64,000 bases of DNA from Hyalangium gracile (GCF_020103725.1 NZ_JAHXBG010000004.1:310001-374000); one strand, 5' to 3'; positions 1 to 8,322 are shown, counted from the stretch's first letter. The notes: generated from the letters alone by a model not told the origin. A program made the numbers and translations.

Positions 1-202
1 CGCGCTGGCAGAGCTCCAGGCCGCCCATGCCGGACATGTTGAGGTCGGTGAGGACGACATCGACCTCCTCGGACTCCAGAGCGGTGAGAGCCGCGGCGCC
101 GGAGGTGCGGAAGACGGCGTCGAAGTCCATCGTCTTGAGCTTGAGGACGAGCAGACGACACAGATGGTCGTCATCATCCACGATGAGCACGCGGCCTTTC
201 AT
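1..202 (-). CDS. Response regulator receiver domain, 5' part only (runs off window)
   Basis: The first 67 codons of a two-component response regulator are present; the rest lies outside the window. The ATG at 202-200 follows a GGAGAG-type ribosome site. The peptide opens with the receiver signature VLIVDDDDHL, giving the acidic pocket near residues 9-12, and has the phospho-acceptor Asp in VVLTDLNM at about residue 53. The TDLNMSGMGGLEL wording is common in NtrC-type sigma54 activators, but the output domain is not visible, so this is inference. It lies 70 bp downstream of the usher gene on the same strand and could belong to that sigma54-driven operon. Confidence 0.85.
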   Translation of the reverse strand, partial: MKGRVLIVDDDDHLCRLLVLKLKTMDFDAVFRTSGAAALTALESEEVDVVLTDLNMSGMGGLELCQR

Positions 203-272
203 CGAGAAACCTTCTCTCCTCAAGGGCCTGCCGCGCAAGGGGCCGTTCCGCCCCCCGGTCGGCTCCAGGGCA

Positions 273-2636
273 TTAATCGTCCCCTGACTGTGAGACGCAA
301 GGCACTACATCCAGCTCGATCAACTTCCCTTCCGTCGCGGGGATCTCCAGCCTGGCGCGGCACACCCCGCCCGCGTAGGTGATGCGCGCCTCGTGGGTTC
401 CGGTCGGGACTCCCTCCAGCTCGAACTCACCCTTGCTGCCGATGGGCGAGCGGAGGACCTCGCTGCCCACCTCGAGGGTGAGATCGCCGTAGGCGAGGAC
501 GGAGGCGTCCGTGCCATGGAGGGCGACGATGCCACGGATGGGACGGATGCGACGGGTGGGGAACACGACGGCGGCGCCGCGTCGGGAGTAGGGCGCGACG
601 AGCATCTCCAGGTTCGGGACGCCAAAGTCCTCCGGGACATCCTGATCGGAGATCGACAGTCGGTTGCCGTGGTACGGGAGCAGGTTCGGGATGAGCGCGT
701 TGCCCTGCTGGTCGGTCTGGGCGACCTCGCGGTTGTTGAGGAAGACCCGCGCTCCGGACAGGCCGGGCACACGCACCAGCGCGAAGCCTTGGTCGATGGG
801 ACGCGCCAGCATGAGCTGACCGCCGACGGCCACGACGCTGCCTGCGAGCTCCGCCGTGGGCGTGAGCGCTCCTTGAATCCACTCGAGCCCCGCCGAGTAT
901 CTGCCCATGGTGCCCTGATAGCTCGCCATCGCCTCTCCCCAGGGATGCGCCGCGGCCTCGGCACGCACGCGGTAGCCGAAGCCGGTCTCGTTGGGGATGG
1001 TGCTGCTGACCTCCACTCCGGCGCTCGGGCTGGCGGCATCCTTCCGGCCCGAGACGCTGCCCGTGGTGTGGGCGCCCAGCATGAAGTGGACCGTGAGCAG
1101 GCTGGTGAACTCCGTGCCGGACACCTTCCGGTGGAGGGCGCCTCCAGACAGGGTGAGCGTGCTCGTGTCGCTCAGCCGCAGCGTGCCGATCAGGGCGGCG
1201 CGCGACTGCGCGCCTACGTCCCGGTAGACCGCCGTGGAGAACTCGCCGCCGAGCCGGAAGCTCTGGTTGAGCGACACGCTCACGTGCGTGCTGGCGTTCA
1301 GGAGCGGGCGGTCATACGCCGACGCCAGGGACAGCGTGGCGTAGGAGCGGCTCATGCCTCGGAGGAAGGCCTGCAGCCCCAGCCTCCCGGTGACGTACCC
1401 ATAGGACACGGAGCCCGCCACGCCGGGGCGGTTCTCCTCGATGCTGCCGGCCACCGCCAGCTCCAGCTCGCCAATGGGCAGTCCGAACGAGGCCGTGGCC
1501 CCACCGCTGGCGAGCCCTCGCGCCAGCTCCAGGCGCAGGCCCCCCGTGAGCCGCGGGCTCAGGCCTCTGCGGTACCTCCCCAGGAAGGCCGGCCCGCCGT
1601 AGTGGAAGCTCTCCGTGGCCAGCTCCCTGCGTCGCAGCCCGAGCGAGAGGTTGAAGGCCGAGACGCCCGGGGCCAGGAGCCCGGCCGACACGTACTCGAG
1701 GCTCTCCACCAGGCGCTCCCGACCGAAGGCATCGCGCAGCACGTACCGCGTGCCCACCTGGCCTCGGGTGAGCGGCAGGTTGGCCAGCTCGAAGGGGCCG
1801 GGGGGGAGCTCCGCGTGGCGGATGCGGTTGCCATTGACGAAGACGTCCACCGTGGAGGGCGTGGCCACGCTCCCCGAGAAGTGGGCCGAGGGCGTCTGCA
1901 GGAAGTAGGGATCGAGCTCGAAGTTGCGCGAGAGGTGGAGTCCTCCGATGACGGCTCCACCGCCCAGCAGCCCGCTGCCCACCTGGTCATCTCCCACCAC
2001 GGTCCTCAGCATCTGCCCGGGCTTGTCCACCGTGAGCCGGGACAGTCCCCGGACGGGGCGGCTGCCGGGACGCCAGAACGCCGTGGTGGAGACCAGCAGC
2101 TCGCCGATGCCCGCCGCCGTCTCGGTGGACAGTGTGAGCTGCCGACCGCGCAGGCTCGCCCCGTAGTTCATGAAGGCGCTCGCGCCCTGGTTGAGCTGGA
2201 ACCGCGCGGGACGCAGGCTGGAGCGGAGATCCACCCGGGTGAGGGGCAGGAGCTCGGGAGGCAGCGTCAGGTTCAGCTGCGCGCGCTCCTCGTCCACCTC
2301 GTAGGTCACGCTCGGGCTCAGCGAGCGGAGCGACACGTAGGCCTTCCCCTCGAGCGTCTCCCTGCTTCCGCCCAGCGCCTTCACGTCGACCTGGGCCCGC
2401 TGCAGGTCCTCCACGGGCAGCAGCACGTCATCCTCTCGGAGCACCGGGAACACCTCGTCCCGGAGCGAGTGGTTCAGCTCGAGCACCAGCACCGCGCGCG
2501 TGCCGGCCCCGGCGCCAACGGAGGCCAGGGGGAGCAGCATGAGCAGGACGAGGAGCAGCCGGGAGCATCCGCCCTCGAGGCCCGTCCAGGCATGAGGCGA
2601 CCGCTGCACGCGCTGTGGGAGAGGGAGGAAGCGCAT
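273..2636 (-). CDS. Outer-membrane usher of archaic chaperone-usher pathway
   Basis: FimD/CsuD-type usher of about 787 residues, which in this family forms the outer-membrane pore where chaperone-bound pilin subunits polymerise. After a long, probably over-extended signal region (hydrophobic stretch about residues 26-42), the N-terminal domain begins near VLVLELN. The barrel/plug region includes FSGSVATPSTVDVFVNG and LAPGVSAFNLSLG, both typical of ushers, and the C-terminal plug-like domains end in a Cys-containing tail. It starts 12 bp after the chaperone stop, so pilin, chaperone and usher read as one operon. The closest known system is the myxobacterial mcu pathway, reported to export spore-coat protein U. 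The exact start codon is uncertain because no clear ribosome site precedes 2636. Confidence 0.92.
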   Translation of the reverse strand: MRFLPLPQRVQRSPHAWTGLEGGCSRLLLVLLMLLPLASVGAGAGTRAVLVLELNHSLRDEVFPVLREDDVLLPVEDLQRAQVDVKALGGSRETLEGKAYVSLRSLSPSVTYEVDEERAQLNLTLPPELLPLTRVDLRSSLRPARFQLNQGASAFMNYGASLRGRQLTLSTETAAGIGELLVSTTAFWRPGSRPVRGLSRLTVDKPGQMLRTVVGDDQVGSGLLGGGAVIGGLHLSRNFELDPYFLQTPSAHFSGSVATPSTVDVFVNGNRIRHAELPPGPFELANLPLTRGQVGTRYVLRDAFGRERLVESLEYVSAGLLAPGVSAFNLSLGLRRRELATESFHYGGPAFLGRYRRGLSPRLTGGLRLELARGLASGGATASFGLPIGELELAVAGSIEENRPGVAGSVSYGYVTGRLGLQAFLRGMSRSYATLSLASAYDRPLLNASTHVSVSLNQSFRLGGEFSTAVYRDVGAQSRAALIGTLRLSDTSTLTLSGGALHRKVSGTEFTSLLTVHFMLGAHTTGSVSGRKDAASPSAGVEVSSTIPNETGFGYRVRAEAAAHPWGEAMASYQGTMGRYSAGLEWIQGALTPTAELAGSVVAVGGQLMLARPIDQGFALVRVPGLSGARVFLNNREVAQTDQQGNALIPNLLPYHGNRLSISDQDVPEDFGVPNLEMLVAPYSRRGAAVVFPTRRIRPIRGIVALHGTDASVLAYGDLTLEVGSEVLRSPIGSKGEFELEGVPTGTHEARITYAGGVCRARLEIPATEGKLIELDVVPCVSQSGDD

Positions 2637-2648
2637 GGGCTCGAGACA

Positions 2649-3422
2649 TCAACGACCGCAGTGGTTGCCCGACAGCGCGGCGGTGGCGGGGAAGGTTCCG
2701 CTGTCGGTCTCGACCTTCACCGACAGCTCGCGGAGGCGGTGGCAGAGCTCGCCCGGCACCTGGAGCGAGAACTGGCGCTCGTCTCCCGCGAGCACGTACC
2801 AGCCGACCTGCGCCTGGTCGAGCACGGTGCGGCCCTCGGCATCCCGTCCCTTGACGTAGGCCTTCTTCGCGAAGACGTGGGTGTTGCCGGTGTTGCGCAG
2901 GGAGAAGGAGACCGCCCCATCCTGAAGCGCCAGGCCCTCCACTCGCCCCTGGGGGGCGCTCTTCGCGGGGGCAAAGAACAGGGGAATGGACATGCGGGTG
3001 AGCACGTGGATCTGCGTGCCAGCGCTGCTCGGAGGCTTGTTCGTGGGCAGCTGCTCCACGATGATCCGGTAGGTCTTCTCCTCGTCTCCCGCGGTGAGCT
3101 GGCCGCCGACCCGGATGTTGCGCGACTGCCCCGGCTCCACCATCAGCAGGGAGGGGAAGTGGGTGAGGTCCCGGGTCGGTGAGAGCTCCACCCTGCCCTG
3201 GGCATCCTGCGTCCACTCGTACAGCGAGACCTGGAGGCGGAGGGACTCGGCGCTCGAGTTCTGGACCGCGAGCAGCGCCGTCCGGGTCTTGTCATTGAGA
3301 TCGATCCGCACCGGGTTCACCTGGAAGTCAGCGGCCAGGGCCGAGCCGGCGGGCACCATCCCCACGGTCGTTGCGAGCAGGAGCCGGGTCCACCAGGGAG
3401 CGTTCGGGTTCTTGAGGGACAT
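2649..3422 (-). CDS. Periplasmic pilus chaperone (PapD/CsuC-like)
   Basis: Protein of 257 residues with a signal peptide ending at SALAA (about residue 31) and a two-domain immunoglobulin fold typical of PapD-like chaperones. The N-terminal domain shows FQVNPVRIDL and VQNSSAESLRLQVSL, where chaperones hold subunits, and LMVEPGQSRNIRVG is the family's F1-G1 region. A second domain runs from about residue 155 and contains FSLRNTGNTHVFAKK. In this pathway the chaperone donates a beta strand to pilins and delivers them to the usher encoded directly downstream. A strong inverted repeat (3457-3490) separates it from the pilin gene, which may let pilin mRNA accumulate above chaperone mRNA. Confidence 0.92.
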   Translation of the reverse strand: MSLKNPNAPWWTRLLLATTVGMVPAGSALAADFQVNPVRIDLNDKTRTALLAVQNSSAESLRLQVSLYEWTQDAQGRVELSPTRDLTHFPSLLMVEPGQSRNIRVGGQLTAGDEEKTYRIIVEQLPTNKPPSSAGTQIHVLTRMSIPLFFAPAKSAPQGRVEGLALQDGAVSFSLRNTGNTHVFAKKAYVKGRDAEGRTVLDQAQVGWYVLAGDERQFSLQVPGELCHRLRELSVKVETDSGTFPATAALSGNHCGR

Positions 3423-3456
3423 GGGGGTTCTCGGAGGAAGTGAGGCGGAAGGAAAG

Positions 3457-3490
3457 CAGGAGGGGAGCCGCGGACGCGGGTCCCCTCCTG
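3457..3490 (-). terminator. Intergenic stem-loop between pilin and chaperone genes
   Basis: The arms CAGGAGGGGA (3457-3466) and TCCCCTCCTG (3481-3490) are perfectly complementary over 10 bp, with a 14-base GC-rich loop. There is no T-run after either arm, so it is not a standard intrinsic terminator. Its place 31 bp after the pilin stop and 35 bp before the chaperone start fits a partial terminator or 3'-end stabiliser that raises pilin over chaperone and usher expression. That role is inference; the inverted repeat is directly visible. Confidence 0.6.
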
Positions 3491-3520
3491 GGTCATGATC
3501 GAGGAACGCTGGTCAGCCCT

Positions 3521-4030
3521 CTAGAACGAGACGGTGGCGAGCAGGGTGTCGGCGTAGGCGCCGGCCGGGACGTTCTGGCCACTGGGGATCTTCGCGTAGA
3601 CGGTGTGGTTCTCCGCGGAGCCCGTGCCGATGGACCCCTTGCCCGAGTTCGAGGAGTCGCCCCAGAGCGTGGTGAGCGCCGCGTCCTGGTAGAGCTCGTA
3701 GTTGAGGTAGCTCGTCCCGAAGTTCATGCGGCGCAGCGGGGCGTCCGGGGACGAGGCGGCGTCGGCGTAGGAGCCCTCACCGAGCATGATGGACAGCGGC
3801 GCGTCCTGGGTGCAGGTGACGCTCACCGAGCTGGTGCCGTTGCCGGGCTGGCCGCTGGTCGGGCTGAACGCACCGAACGCGAGGGCGGTGGTGCTGATGG
3901 TGCAGCTGTTCGACACGGTGGCGCTGACAGACATGTTGGCGGTGGCGGTGCCGGCCAGGGCGGACGAGCCGAGCAGGAACGCGATGGAGGCGCACAGGGT
4001 GGACAGGCGGTTGTTCTTGATCGTCTTCAT
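3521..4030 (-). CDS. Spore coat U-type pilin subunit (SCPU domain)
   Basis: Small secreted subunit of 169 residues. A signal peptide ends near TATA (about residue 31), followed by a donor strand and SCPU beta-sandwich: MSVSATVSNSCTIS, FGAFSPTSGQ, VSVTCTQ. Two cysteines (in NSCTI and VTCTQ) are placed for the conserved disulfide, and the protein ends in LLATVSF, the hydrophobic C-terminal strand of archaic pilins. Myxococcus protein U is the founding spore-coat member. The start is fixed by an AAGGAG site 6 bases upstream. It is first in an operon with chaperone and usher, preceded by a sigma54-type promoter at 4101-4116. Whether it forms a spore coat or an adhesive pilus cannot be told from sequence. 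Confidence 0.93.
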   Translation of the reverse strand: MKTIKNNRLSTLCASIAFLLGSSALAGTATANMSVSATVSNSCTISTTALAFGAFSPTSGQPGNGTSSVSVTCTQDAPLSIMLGEGSYADAASSPDAPLRRMNFGTSYLNYELYQDAALTTLWGDSSNSGKGSIGTGSAENHTVYAKIPSGQNVPAGAYADTLLATVSF

Positions 4031-4100
4031 GACAGACTCCTTGGTGGGTTTTGAGGTGGCTTGTTGCGCCAGGCTTCATTGCCTGGACGCAGACTCACTA

Positions 4101-4116
4101 AGCACTCGGTGTGCCA
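4101..4116 (-). promoter_or_regulatory. Sigma54 (-24/-12) promoter for the chaperone-usher operon
   Basis: Read on the minus strand this is TGGCACACCGAGTGCT. It has the full -24 element TGGCAC and a -12 element TGCT, with GG and GC at the exact sigma54 spacing (consensus TGGCACG-N4-TTGCW). It lies about 70 bp upstream of the pilin ATG, leaving a leader of roughly 55-60 nt. Sigma54 promoters need an NtrC-type activator; a response regulator gene sits at the end of the same gene run and a complete NtrC-type activator lies at 19864-21273, but no link is shown. Confidence 0.65.
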
Positions 4117-4242
4117 CGCCCCTCGCGCGTGCCTCCCGAGGGAAGACGTGCGGTGGTGCCCGTGCGGCCATGTCGCGCTTCGCGACGATGTGGCTGGACA
4201 CGGCGTTCACGGGCGCGGAAGGTTCGTCCATTCCCCCTTGGA

Positions 4243-4260
4243 CATGGCCTGGAGGCCATG
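4243..4260. promoter_or_regulatory. Perfect palindrome abutting the dienelactone hydrolase ribosome site
   Basis: CATGGCCTGGAGGCCATG contains two 8-bp arms (CATGGCCT / AGGCCATG) separated by 2 bp. It ends one base before the AAGGAG ribosome site at 4261-4266. As DNA it looks like a dimeric repressor operator. As RNA a 2-base loop is too tight for the full stem, though a shorter hairpin could form beside the ribosome site. Function is inferred from position only. Confidence 0.45.
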
Positions 4261-4275
4261 AAGGAGCATGACGTG

Positions 4276-5052
4276 ATGAGAAGCCTGGGTGTGTTGGTGG
4301 GGCTGCTGGCGCTGACGGCGGTGGCGAAGCCCGTCCAGAAGCCCGTGAAGTACGAGCTGAGCGGGACGAAGCTCGAGGGTGTGCTGATCTACGACGACGC
4401 GGTGAAGACGCCGCGCCCGGGCCTGGTGCTGGTCCCCAACTGGCTGGGCATCAACCCGGCCAACCTGAAGCAGGCGGTGGAGATCGCGGGCAAGGACTAC
4501 ATCATCTTCGTCGCGGACATGTACGGCGGGACGGTGCGGCCCAAGACTACGGACGAGGCGGGCAAGGTCTCGGGCGCGGTGAAAGGCGATCGCGTCCTCA
4601 TGCGGGCCCGAGTGAACAAGGCGCTGGAGATGCTGCGCGCGGAGGGCAAGGCGGTGGGGCTGGACGGCAAGAAGCTGGGCGCCATCGGGTTCTGCTTCGG
4701 CGGCACCAGCGTGCTGGAACTGGCGCGGAGCGGCTCGGACGTGGCCGGGGTGGTGTCCTTCCACGGCGGGCTGGATGCGCCCACGCCGGCGGACGGCAAG
4801 GGCATCACCGCCAAGGTGCTCGCGCTGCACGGGGCGGAGGATCCGTACGTGCCGCCCGCGGAGGTGACGGGCTTCCAGGAGGAGATGCGCAAGCTGAAGG
4901 CGGACTGGCAGCTGGTGTCCTACGGCAACGCGGTGCACAGCTTCACCGACGTGGACGCCAACGTCCCCGGTCAGGCTCAGTACAACGCGAAGGTGGCCAA
5001 GAGGGCCTACAAGGCGATGAATGACTTCTTCGCCGAAGCCTTCGGCGGCTGA
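4276..5052 (+). CDS. Secreted dienelactone hydrolase family protein
   Basis: Alpha/beta hydrolase of 258 residues with a short signal peptide (MRSLGVLVGLLALTAVA). The cysteine-type dienelactone hydrolase triad is visible: nucleophile Cys in GFCFGG, Asp in HGAEDPYVP and His in NAVHSFTD. Family members open lactones or cleave esters; the natural substrate here is unknown. The ATG at 4276 is chosen because AAGGAG at 4261-4266 lies 9 bases upstream and the hydrophobic signal begins there. Earlier in-frame ATGs at 4111 and 4258 would add a charged leader and overlap the palindrome. It is transcribed divergently from the pilin operon. Confidence 0.9.
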   Translation: MRSLGVLVGLLALTAVAKPVQKPVKYELSGTKLEGVLIYDDAVKTPRPGLVLVPNWLGINPANLKQAVEIAGKDYIIFVADMYGGTVRPKTTDEAGKVSGAVKGDRVLMRARVNKALEMLRAEGKAVGLDGKKLGAIGFCFGGTSVLELARSGSDVAGVVSFHGGLDAPTPADGKGITAKVLALHGAEDPYVPPAEVTGFQEEMRKLKADWQLVSYGNAVHSFTDVDANVPGQAQYNAKVAKRAYKAMNDFFAEAFGG

Positions 5053-5153
5053 GCCAGGCGCTGCCTCGGGCCGGCAAGCAGGTTCGGCCCTGAGGAGCGG
5101 CACGCTCGGATAGGATGGCTCCGCCCGCGATGCCCCCCAGGGCTGGAGCCTCC

Positions 5154-6113
5154 ATGTCCCCCATCCTTCGTGCCCTCACCCCCCTGGCGCTCGCCGGGCT
5201 GCTCACCCACTGCGCGACCTCCTTGGGCGCGGGGGGCGCGGCGGGAGACGCCGTGACACTGCGCTTCGCGTGGCCGGCGGGGTTCTCCTTCCAGGTGGAC
5301 TCCTCCACGACGACGAGCGAGAACAAGCAGCCCCCGGAGCAGTCGGCGCAGAGCCTCCTGGTGCGGCTGGAGGAGCAGGGCGGGGAGCGGAAGCTCATCA
5401 CCGAGCAGGTGATGTCGCCGGAGGAGAAGGAGGCGCTCGAGAAGCTCGGGCTGATGTCGATGCCCGTCATCGTCGTGGGGCCCAAGGGAGAGCTGCGCCG
5501 CATCGAGGGCATCGAGTCGCGAGTCGAGCAGATGGCCCGGCAGGCCGAGGACCAGGGGCTCCCGAAGGAGCAGCAGACCGAACTCTCCGAGCTGATGCGC
5601 GAGGCCCTGGAGCAGGCCACGCGGACCTGGTGGGAAGCGCTGGTGGGGAAGTGGAGCGGGCTCTCCCTGAAGCCGGGCGAGGTGGTCGAGCGGAGGAGCC
5701 AGACGACGGTGCCGCGGCTGGGAAGCAGCGCGGACACAGTGGAGCGTGTGTCCCTGAAGGAGCGGGTCGCCTGCACCGAGGGAGCCGCGGAGCAGCGCTG
5801 CGTGAGGGTCGTGCTGGAGTCCTCGCTGGATCCGAAGGGGCTCGAGCAGGCGCAAGCGGGGGCGTTGAAGAGGCTGACGTCCCTCATGAAGGCGAGCATG
5901 GGCCGGCGGGATGAGGCGATCCCGGAGATGAAGGTGACGCAGCTGAGGATCGACAGCACCGTCGAGTTCATCGCCGAGCCGGACACCCTCGTGCCCCACC
6001 GCCTGCGCACCGTGAGGAGCTCCCTCCTCGTGCTGCAGTTCCCCGATGGAGCTTCGAACAACATCGAGCTCCAGAGCGAGCAGCTCGAGCGCTTCACGCC
6101 CCAGGCTCGCTAG
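5154..6113 (+). CDS. Predicted lipoprotein of unknown function
   Basis: The 319-residue product starts with MSPILRALTPLALAGLLTHC, a lipoprotein signal with the lipid-modified Cys at about residue 20, followed by a long soluble domain with mixed helices and strands. I do not recognise the domain. The ATG at 5154 is preferred over an earlier one at 5115 because GGAG precedes it and the signal peptide begins there. Its stop shares the four bases CTAG with the stop of the convergent RtcB-family gene (6110-6113), so the two transcripts must overlap. Confidence 0.8.
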   Translation: MSPILRALTPLALAGLLTHCATSLGAGGAAGDAVTLRFAWPAGFSFQVDSSTTTSENKQPPEQSAQSLLVRLEEQGGERKLITEQVMSPEEKEALEKLGLMSMPVIVVGPKGELRRIEGIESRVEQMARQAEDQGLPKEQQTELSELMREALEQATRTWWEALVGKWSGLSLKPGEVVERRSQTTVPRLGSSADTVERVSLKERVACTEGAAEQRCVRVVLESSLDPKGLEQAQAGALKRLTSLMKASMGRRDEAIPEMKVTQLRIDSTVEFIAEPDTLVPHRLRTVRSSLLVLQFPDGASNNIELQSEQLERFTPQAR

Positions 6114-7255
6114 GAGCGCGCGCCCCCGCGCTTCTTGTAGGTGAGCAGCGGGGCCAGCGTGGCCACCACCCGGACGAGCCCCGCCTCCACCAGGTCCGTC
6201 ACCACCCGGTCGATGGCCTTGTACGCGGGCGGGGCCTCCTCGAAGAGCAGGTCGCGGTCCTCGCAGATGACGTGGCTCTTGAAGGAGGTGCGGGTGAGGG
6301 ACTCGGCGCTGAAGCGCTCGCGCATCCGCTCACGGGCGGTGGTGCGGTTCCACTTGCGGCCGGCGCCGTGCGCCAGGCTGTGCGCGCTCGCGGAGCCCTC
6401 TCCCACCGGGAGGACCAGGTAGCTCAGCGCGCCGCGGCTGCCGGGAATCACGACGGGGCCCTGGTCCGAAGGCGCCGCGCCCTTGCGATGCAGCCAGCAG
6501 GTACAGCCCTCCACCTCTCGCGACACGACGCTGTTGTGGCAGACGTCCAGGACGCGCCGGCCGCTGGCGCCGATGCCGTCCATCATGCGGTGGGCGATGA
6601 GCGCCCGGTTGGCTCGGCCCCAGGCCACCGCGTGGTCATGCCGCGCCAGGTACGCCCGCGCCTCGTCCGAGTCCTCCGCGAGGCCGCCGGCGCCGTGCCG
6701 GTCCACATGGGCCCTCAGCGTCGCCTCGCCCAGCCCGCGTGAGCCGGAGTGGACGAGCAGCAGCAGCCGGTCCTCCCTCAGCCCCAACGACGCGAAGGCC
6801 GGCGCGTCGTGCACTTCATCCACCCGCTGCACCTCCGCGAAGTGGTTGCCTCCGCCCACCGTCCCCAGCGCCTCCTCGAAGCCGGAGCTCTTCACCCCTT
6901 GCTCCGCGAGGAAGGCCGCCGTGTTCCCTTCCCACGGCCCATCGAGATCCAACCGCGCCGCCCACCGCTCTGGCTTCGCCTTGCGCACCGCCAGCTCCAC
7001 GTCCCACAGCCCCATGCCACAGCCGATGTCATTGCCGACGAGGAAGGGGTAGAGGAAGCCCTCGGAGGCGAGCGCGGCGCCCACCGGCGCTCCCTTGCCT
7101 GGATGGAGATCCGGCAGCCCTACCGCCAGGCGCATGCCGGGAAATCGCGCCACCGCTTCCAGCTGCCGGAGGGCCTCGCCTTCCATCCAGGATTGGGAGG
7201 AGGCAATGACTCGAACTCGGGCGCTCGGGGGACTCGCAGTGGGGGAGGTCATCAT
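6110..7255 (-). CDS. RtcB-family RNA ligase, release-factor-H-coupled subfamily (RtcB2-like)
   Basis: The 381-residue product is the short RtcB subfamily often named release factor H-coupled RctB. Visible metal and catalytic motifs are GNDIGCGMG (Asp/Cys pair), GTVGGGNHF, LVHSGSRGLG and SLAHGAGRKWNR, the last carrying the guanylylated His. RtcB enzymes join RNA 3'-phosphate and 5'-OH ends using GTP; RtcB2 paired with PrfH has been shown to repair ribosomes cut in the decoding centre of 16S rRNA. Here neither neighbour is prfH: a lipoprotein gene converges from the left and rlmH/rsfS lie upstream on the same strand. Start at 7255, with an adjacent alternative ATG at 7252; no clear ribosome site. 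Confidence 0.9.
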   Translation of the reverse strand: MMTSPTASPPSARVRVIASSQSWMEGEALRQLEAVARFPGMRLAVGLPDLHPGKGAPVGAALASEGFLYPFLVGNDIGCGMGLWDVELAVRKAKPERWAARLDLDGPWEGNTAAFLAEQGVKSSGFEEALGTVGGGNHFAEVQRVDEVHDAPAFASLGLREDRLLLLVHSGSRGLGEATLRAHVDRHGAGGLAEDSDEARAYLARHDHAVAWGRANRALIAHRMMDGIGASGRRVLDVCHNSVVSREVEGCTCWLHRKGAAPSDQGPVVIPGSRGALSYLVLPVGEGSASAHSLAHGAGRKWNRTTARERMRERFSAESLTRTSFKSHVICEDRDLLFEEAPPAYKAIDRVVTDLVEAGLVRVVATLAPLLTYKKRGGARS

Positions 7256-7306
7256 GGGCCGCCGGACGCCAGGCCCGAAAACCTCCTGACGCTCCGACGC
7301 CCCGCG

Positions 7307-7771
7307 TCACTTGTGGTACGGCTCACCCTTGATGAGGGTGAAGGCGCGGTAGAGCTGCTCGACGAGCACCAGCCGTGCCAGCCGGTGTGGCAGCGTCATC
7401 CGGGACAGCGAGAGCGTGAGGTGGGCAGCCTGGCGGACGCTCTCGTCCAGCCCCTCGTCTCCGCCGATGACGAAGAGCAGATCCTTCGCGCCCGTCTGCG
7501 CCTTGGCCACGTATCGGCTGAGCTCCACCGAGTCCAGCTGCTTGCCGCGCTCGTCCATGGCCACCAGCCAGTCCTGGGGCTTGAGGCGCCCGAGGATGGC
7601 CTGGGCCTCGGCGGCCTTGGCATCTCCGGGCTTGAGCTTCTTGCCGCTGGCCTCGGGCAGCTCCACCAGCTCGAAGCGCGTGTAGTGCGCCAGTCGAGAG
7701 GCATACTCCTGGACGCCCGGCGCGAAGAGGCCCGAGCGGTCCTTGCCTATCGAGAGGAGGCGGACCTTCAG
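7307..7771 (-). CDS. rlmH: 23S rRNA (pseudouridine1915-N3) methyltransferase RlmH, apparent CTG start
   Basis: SPOUT methyltransferase that methylates pseudouridine 1915 in helix 69 of 23S rRNA using SAM. The sequence [13 protein letters not shown] through [13 protein letters not shown] to [15 protein letters not shown] matches RlmH from end to end, at 154 residues versus 155 in E. coli. The family starts M-K-x-x-L, and the codon in the Met position is CTG at 7771-7769; no in-frame ATG, GTG or TTG gives a better fit. CTG overlaps the rsfS stop as CTGA, implying translational coupling. Third gene of proA-rsfS-rlmH. Confidence 0.93.
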   Translation of the reverse strand: MKVRLLSIGKDRSGLFAPGVQEYASRLAHYTRFELVELPEASGKKLKPGDAKAAEAQAILGRLKPQDWLVAMDERGKQLDSVELSRYVAKAQTGAKDLLFVIGGDEGLDESVRQAAHLTLSLSRMTLPHRLARLVLVEQLYRAFTLIKGEPYHK

Positions 7772-8307
7772 GAGAGCTTCTCCCGGGGCGCGTCGGCCCA
7801 GAGGCCCTCGAGATCGTAGAAGGCGCGCACGTCGTTGAGGAACAGGTGCGCCACCACCTCGCCGTAGTCGAGCAGCACCCACTGGCCCGTCTCCGTGCCC
7901 TCGGTGCCCGTGGGGTGGAGGCCGTCCTCCGTCTTCACCTTGACGTGGACGTTCTCGGCCATGGCGCTCACCTGTCGGTCGCTCTCGCCCGAGGCCAGGA
8001 CGATGTAGTCCGCGTAGGAGGCCATGCCGCGCACGTCCAGCACGAGCACGTCCGAGGCCTTCTTGTCGAGCAGCAGCTGGGCAATCTTGTGCGCCAGCGC
8101 CTTCGCGCGGGGGTTCTCGGGTGGGCCGGCGGGCAGCTCCGGCGGCGCCGCGGGGAGGGTGGACTTCTTCCGCGCCCCCTTGGTGGGTGCCAGCCTGCGG
8201 CGCGCCGGGAGCTTCTTGCCCGTCGGCTTCTTGCCGCGCGCCGCCGGTGTCTTCTTCGCGCCACTCTTCGCCTTCTGGGAACTCGTCTTCTTCTTCTTCA
8301 GTGCCAT
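7768..8307 (-). CDS. rsfS: Ribosomal silencing factor RsfS with basic N-terminal extension
   Basis: RsfS binds ribosomal protein uL14 and blocks subunit joining under poor growth conditions. The conserved domain starts about residue 68 ([26 protein letters not shown]) and includes [28 protein letters not shown] and [14 protein letters not shown]. At 179 residues it is longer than typical RsfS because of about 65 N-terminal residues rich in Lys, Ala and Pro, likely disordered. It starts 15 bp after proA and overlaps rlmH by 4 bp, so the three are co-transcribed. Confidence 0.95.
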   Translation of the reverse strand: MALKKKKTSSQKAKSGAKKTPAARGKKPTGKKLPARRRLAPTKGARKKSTLPAAPPELPAGPPENPRAKALAHKIAQLLLDKKASDVLVLDVRGMASYADYIVLASGESDRQVSAMAENVHVKVKTEDGLHPTGTEGTETGQWVLLDYGEVVAHLFLNDVRAFYDLEGLWADAPREKLS

Positions 8308-8322
8308 GTGTGGGGGGCCACC

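Noticed and set aside
393-3182. A 929-codon open frame on the plus strand opposite the usher and chaperone genes
   Set aside because: The composition (His/Gly/Arg/Glu-rich, no domains) is that of antisense to GC-rich coding DNA; the minus-strand genes have full domain matches.
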